From NCBI GenBank assembly GCA_001897035.1, contig MKRS01000364.1, positions 1 through 9,670 on the forward strand: a stretch of 9,670 nt of DNA. The letters run 5' to 3'. Source of the DNA: Bacteroidales bacterium 45-6. GTDB lineage: Bacteria > Bacteroidota > Bacteroidia > Bacteroidales > Dysgonomonadaceae. Below, piece after piece: positions 7,437-9,670 of the stretch. The translations under genes were made by a program, and so were the position numbers. The number at the start of each line of letters is the position of its first letter. The first letter of the stretch is position 1. The notes under the pieces were generated by a model. The model saw nothing but the letters and a program-made list of their open reading frames with translations. It was not told the DNA's origin and searched no databases.

Positions 7437-7459
7437 TTGAGGTTTAAATATTACCTCAA
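7437..7459. repeat. Short inverted repeat
   Basis: TTGAGGT (7437-7443) and ACCTCAA (7453-7459) are perfectly complementary around a 9-base AT-only spacer. No T-tract follows, so it is not a terminator; an operator-like dyad or chance are both possible. Confidence 0.4.
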
Positions 7460-7562
7460 TATTTACATGCTAAGCAGGTGTGGAAAACTTCCGTTATTGC
7501 AGAAACAGATTACAAAAGACATTACTGTCTGGGATTTCTTTAATTTGAATGCACCAATCTAA

Positions 7563-7603
7563 TATTTGATACGATCTTTATTTGATACGATCTTTATTTG
7601 ATA
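7563..7603. repeat. 16-bp tandem repeat, about 2.6 copies
   Basis: The unit TATTTGATACGATCTT occurs twice in exact head-to-tail copies (7563-7578, 7579-7594), followed by a partial third copy (7595-7603) that ends at GATAG. It lies in non-coding sequence. Exact copies suggest recent duplication by slippage and possible length variation between strains. Confidence 0.9.
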
Positions 7604-7804
7604 GCAAACTCTTAAATTTATTATTCCAACATATAAACTATTGATTATCTGTACATATTTTATTTGATGGTTATTTGACACAATTGTTTTTGGGACATAA
7701 AAACAACACTCCGTTTAATCTCCTATTTCATTATTCTATGGCTAAAAAAAGATTAAGTACAACCTTTCGTCATACAGTACAAGCAAAGAAGGTATTAATG
7801 GATC

Positions 7805-7842
7805 ATGCCGTATTAATCTGATTGAAACAATAATGACGGCAT
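7805..7842. repeat. Inverted repeat downstream of tRNA-Leu
   Basis: ATGCCGT (7805-7811) pairs with ACGGCAT (7836-7842). The inner ATTA (7812-7815) pairs with TAAT (7831-7834), with one bulged G at 7835 and a 15-base loop. No T-tract follows on either strand. A short direct repeat GTATTAAT (7792-7799 and 7810-7817) overlaps its left arm. Its role is unknown. Confidence 0.5.
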
Positions 7843-7851
7843 TGTAAAAAC

Positions 7852-7884
7852 AAAAAAAACCACCAGAAAAAACTACTGATGGCT
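7852..7884 (-). terminator. Intrinsic terminator of tRNA-Leu
   Basis: On the minus strand GCCATCAG (7883-7876) pairs with CTGGTGGT (7866-7859), with two G-U pairs and a 9-base loop. A run of T residues follows (7859-7852). It begins five bases past the tRNA 3' end. Confidence 0.85.
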
Positions 7885-7888
7885 TTTG

Positions 7889-7970
7889 TGCGGATGAAGG
7901 GACTCGAACCCCCACGCCTCTCGGCACCAGATCCTAAGTCTGGCGCGGCTACCAATTACGCCACATCCGC
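7889..7970 (-). tRNA. tRNA-Leu (anticodon UAG)
   Basis: The 82-base gene has acceptor arms GCGGATG and CATCCGC with discriminator A. The anticodon stem CCAGA/TCTGG encloses the loop CTTAGGA, giving anticodon TAG (plus-strand 7934-7936), which reads CUN leucine codons, chiefly CUA. The long variable arm (TGCC, GAGA, GGCG) is the class II mark of Leu tRNA, and the T-loop is TTCGAGT. The 3' CCA is not encoded. It is a single-gene unit with its own promoter and terminator, divergent from queG. Confidence 0.95.
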
Positions 7971-7991
7971 AGCTTTTTGGTTTAGCGAGTG

Positions 7992-8020
7992 CAAAGATAA
8001 TCTATTTTTTCAAAAAGCAA
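7992..8020 (-). promoter_or_regulatory. tRNA-Leu promoter
   Basis: On the minus strand TATCTTTG (7999-7992) fits the TAnnTTTG consensus exactly, with TTG (8020-8018) 18 bases upstream as the -33 element. The -7 box ends 21 bases before the mature tRNA 5' end, leaving a short 5' extension for RNase P to remove. Confidence 0.7.
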
Positions 8021-8056
8021 GTGTCATCCGGTCAAATTTATTCCGGGAAGGTCGCA

Positions 8057-8088
8057 TTTGTCTTTTCATCTGGAAATTCGTAATATTG
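8057..8088 (+). promoter_or_regulatory. Candidate queG promoter
   Basis: TTTG (8057-8060) and TAATATTG (8081-8088; one mismatch to TAnnTTTG) are 20 bases apart, the spacing expected in Bacteroidota. The -7 box ends seven bases before the queG ATG, so the transcript would be leaderless or nearly so. No better match lies between the divergent tRNA promoter and queG. Confidence 0.4.
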
Positions 8089-8095
8089 CAACAAG

Positions 8096-9031
8096 ATGAA
8101 CGACAGAATCCACGAATATACGCAACTTATCAAGGAGAAGGCATCCGCTCTTGGCTTCTCGGCTTGCGGCGTATGCAAGGCGGAATATGCTGGCGAAGAG
8201 GCCGAAAGCCGCTACCGGGAATGGCTTGAGAATGGCTTACACGCTTCGCTCGACTACTTGGACAGGAATCACGAAAAACGTTTCAACCCCACCCTCCTGG
8301 TCGAAAACGCAAGATCGATAGTTTCGGTGGCCTTGAATTATTACCCCGAACGGAAGCAGCCGGAGGAGGTTCCTCAATTCGCCTATTATGCCTATGGACG
8401 CGACTACCACGAGGTGGTGAAGGAGAAATTGTCGGTTCTCCTTGATTTTGTGAAAACCCTTTTCCCCGATGTTGGTGGCCGTTGCTTCACCGACTCTGCC
8501 CCCGTGATGGAATCGCACTGGGCAACCCGTGCGGGAATCGGCTTCAAAGGGAGAAACACTTTGCTGATTATCCCGGGAAAAGGCTCCTATTTTTTCCTTG
8601 GGGAACTGATTTTGGACATCGAGCTGGCGTTTGACAAACCTCAGGAGAAATCGCTGTGCGGCAGGTGTCGCAAATGCATAGATGCGTGTCCAACAGGGGC
8701 ATTGAAAGAAAATAGATGCCTGGATGCTGGCAAATGTATTTCCTACCAAACCATTGAAAATAAATCAGACAAAATTGACGAAAACATCGTCCCCAATCTG
8801 AGTAATCGGGTGTATGGCTGCGACATCTGTCAAAAAGTATGCCCATGGAACAAGTATGCGACACCACACTCAACGCCCGATTTTCTACCATCAGACGAAT
8901 TCCTGGAATTGACAGCCGAAAAAATGGCCGCGATGGATGAAGAGGATTTTCGGCGGATTTTCAACTATTCAGCCGTGAAACGGGCAAAGTATAAAGGGCT
9001 GATCCGCAACATTCGGGCGCTTATTGATTGA
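8096..9031 (+). CDS. queG: Epoxyqueuosine reductase
   Basis: This 311-residue cytoplasmic enzyme carries out the last step of queuosine synthesis, reducing epoxyqueuosine at the wobble position of GUN-anticodon tRNAs (His, Asp, Asn, Tyr) with cobalamin and two [4Fe-4S] clusters. The expected catalytic Asp is Asp133 in FTDSAPVMES (131-140), followed by the cobalamin-binding region RAGIGFKGRNTLLI (145-158). The ferredoxin-like part has CGRCRKCIDACP (Cys188, 191, 194, 198), then Cys214 in KCISY and CDICQKVCPWN (Cys242, 245, 249), the eight cluster ligands; Cys208 is extra. It lacks the C-terminal HEAT-repeat region of the 379-residue E. coli protein, giving a short form that I believe is usual in Bacteroidota. 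The ATG at 8096 gives a natural N-terminus; the mRNA may be leaderless. It is divergent from tRNA-Leu, which is not itself a queuosine substrate, so the pairing is probably incidental. Confidence 0.95.
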   Translation: MNDRIHEYTQLIKEKASALGFSACGVCKAEYAGEEAESRYREWLENGLHASLDYLDRNHEKRFNPTLLVENARSIVSVALNYYPERKQPEEVPQFAYYAYGRDYHEVVKEKLSVLLDFVKTLFPDVGGRCFTDSAPVMESHWATRAGIGFKGRNTLLIIPGKGSYFFLGELILDIELAFDKPQEKSLCGRCRKCIDACPTGALKENRCLDAGKCISYQTIENKSDKIDENIVPNLSNRVYGCDICQKVCPWNKYATPHSTPDFLPSDEFLELTAEKMAAMDEEDFRRIFNYSAVKRAKYKGLIRNIRALID

Positions 9032-9186
9032 CAATATGACCTTCTTGCTGCAAGTTATGATCTATATACTCCAAAGTCATAAATTTTCACTATATTTCGA
9101 GCCGAAATACCTTTTGTCTTGTTTCGTAACTTGGCCATTGCCATTGAATAAAACCATTGACCTTTTTAAATCAAAACCTCGTACTC

Positions 9187-9388
9187 ATGAAAGAACTTAA
9201 AATGTTTATCGACGGCAAATTTGTCGAAAACTCGTCCAGAAGAGACATTCGGCCAGGTATTGCCCATTGTGGAATGCGAAGATTTAGATGACGCCATTGC
9301 TTGGGGCAACGATTGCGAATATGGTCTCACGTCGTCGGTATATAACCAAAGTATGGACACGACATTCAGATGCTTCCAACAGACTCTT
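9187..9388 (+). pseudogene. Aldehyde dehydrogenase remnant (AldA-like), internally deleted
   Basis: The first 17 codons from the ATG at 9187 (MKELKMFIDGKFVENSS) are a normal start of an aldehyde dehydrogenase. Directly afterwards, in another frame, comes a stretch from the C-terminal third of the same family: EETFGQVLPIVE, then DLDDAIAWGNDCEYGLTSSVYNQ. In E. coli AldA (479 residues) the matching block starts near residue 385, so about 1.1 kb, including the NAD-binding and catalytic Cys regions, is missing. The join lies near 9234-9239 and shifts the frame; the original frame stops at 9289-9291. Recognisable similarity ends near 9388, so the last 60 or so residues are also lost, although VYIA just beyond may echo the family's TYIN. 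The normally invariant EETFGP reads EETFGQ. It cannot make an active enzyme. The closest paralogue type, lactaldehyde or another aldehyde dehydrogenase, cannot be decided. Confidence 0.8.
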
Positions 9389-9454
9389 GCCACCAACCAT
9401 CGGGTTTATATTGCACTGATTATAAATAAATTAATTTTCAGGCACATCGCATTT

Positions 9455-9487
9455 CCAAAAGGAGGTTGCCTTTTGGCGGTAATTTTT
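9455..9487 (+). terminator. Hairpin, possible terminator downstream of the aldehyde dehydrogenase remnant
   Basis: CCAAAAGG (9455-9462) and CCTTTTGG (9469-9476) form a perfect 8-pair stem around AGGTTG. Five T residues occur at 9483-9487, six bases after the stem, later than in a standard terminator. It could be the original terminator of the decayed gene. The rest of 9389-9599 is AT-rich with no gene seen. Confidence 0.4.
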
Positions 9488-9519
9488 CCTTTCTCCCTGC
9501 CCGAATTTATCTGGAAAGA

Positions 9520-9553
9520 TTGCATTTTTTCTATCGATAATAAATTATCTTTG
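9520..9553 (+). promoter_or_regulatory. Probable peroxiredoxin gene promoter
   Basis: TATCTTTG (9546-9553) matches the TAnnTTTG consensus exactly. TTG at 9520-9522 is a possible -33 element at a rather long 23-base spacing. The leader to the ATG at 9600 would be about 40 bases. Confidence 0.5.
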
Positions 9554-9599
9554 ACTAAAATTCTATTACACACAAATCAGATAATAAGTTGATATAATT

Positions 9600-9670
9600 A
9601 TGGCATTACAGATTGGAGACAAAATACCCGAAGCGTTGGGAATCAACCAAGAGGGCAAAACGGTGAATGC
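9600..9670 (+). CDS. bcp: Peroxiredoxin (Bcp/AhpC-TSA type), 5' end only
   Basis: The ATG at 9600 opens a frame that runs off the window: 23 complete codons and two further bases. The product begins MALQIGDKIPEALGINQEGK, the typical start of bacterioferritin comigratory protein-type thioredoxin-dependent peroxiredoxins (IGDKIPE followed by a short strand and a D/N-Q-x-G-K turn). Such enzymes reduce hydrogen peroxide and organic hydroperoxides in the cytoplasm. The peroxidatic Cys, expected around residue 45, lies beyond the window, so the subclass cannot be confirmed. No strong ribosome binding site precedes the ATG. From general knowledge, bcp often sits beside recA in Bacteroidales; whether that holds here cannot be seen. 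Confidence 0.8.
   Translation, partial: MALQIGDKIPEALGINQEGKTVN

Larger units (their letters stand above)
7379..7851. other. AT-rich stretch without a recognisable gene
   Basis: No convincing gene is seen. Two very short plus-strand ATG frames exist: 31 codons from 7467 and 27 codons from 7738 (beginning MAKKRLSTTF). Neither has a visible promoter or a product I recognise. The stretch contains the inverted repeats at 7437-7459 and 7805-7842 and the tandem repeat at 7563-7603. It is clearly richer in A and T than the flanking genes. It may be decayed sequence downstream of the tRNA gene, but no att-like copy of the tRNA end, integrase or transposase is visible. Confidence 0.5.

Noticed and set aside
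7379..7851. CRISPR array suggested by the tandem repeat
   Set aside because: The repeat units are 16 bp and directly abutting without spacers.
7379..7888. Integrated element or att site at the 3' end of tRNA-Leu
   Set aside because: No second copy of the tRNA 3' end, no integrase or transposase frame, and no element-end repeats are visible in the window.
7742..7927. 61-codon minus-strand frame beginning MPRGVGVRVP
   Set aside because: Its start lies inside tRNA-Leu and it reads through the tRNA terminator; this is the usual false translation of a tRNA gene.
9055..9086. TTATGA/TCATAA hairpin after queG as a terminator
   Set aside because: Six AT-rich pairs, a 16-base loop and only a short T run; unlikely to be stable.

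Overview
The window looks like chromosomal DNA of a member of the Bacteroidota, most likely order Bacteroidales. The evidence is three-fold. Promoter-like sites match the Bacteroidota -7 consensus TAnnTTTG (upstream of dacB, carA, tRNA-Leu and the peroxiredoxin gene). Gene starts lack strong Shine-Dalgarno sequences. The proteins have the look of that group (short QueG, GICMGNQ-type CarA). This placement is inferred from reading; no database was searched.

Layout, left to right. Bases 1-782 hold the 3' part of a PepSY-type membrane protein gene (+). It converges on dacB (861-2285, -), a periplasmic D-Ala-D-Ala carboxypeptidase/endopeptidase (PBP4, family S13). Next is the carAB operon on the minus strand: carA (5761-6843) then carB (2505-5726), 34 bases apart, closed by a strong intrinsic terminator at 2427-2474. 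Upstream of carA lies a probable attenuation leader: a promoter near 7018-7048, a 9-residue lysine-rich reading frame at 6951-6980, and a two-tier hairpin with a T-tract at 6908-6946.

Bases 7050-7850 are AT-rich and gene-poor. They hold one unrecognised 82-codon frame ending in an intrinsic terminator, several inverted repeats, and a 16-bp tandem repeat of about 2.6 copies. tRNA-Leu(UAG) follows on the minus strand (7889-7970) with its own promoter and terminator. Divergent from it is queG (8096-9031, +), the epoxyqueuosine reductase of tRNA queuosine synthesis. After that comes a heavily deleted aldehyde dehydrogenase remnant (9187-9388). The window ends in the first 23 codons of a Bcp/AhpC-TSA-type peroxiredoxin (from 9600).

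The functional core is ordinary housekeeping: carbamoyl phosphate for pyrimidines and arginine, peptidoglycan trimming, tRNA supply and tRNA modification. I found no evidence of a new defence or mobile system. The points most worth a second look are the carAB leader, the eukaryote-like signatures of both carbamoyl-phosphate synthetase subunits, the aldehyde dehydrogenase remnant, and the structured, gene-poor stretch between carA and the tRNA.
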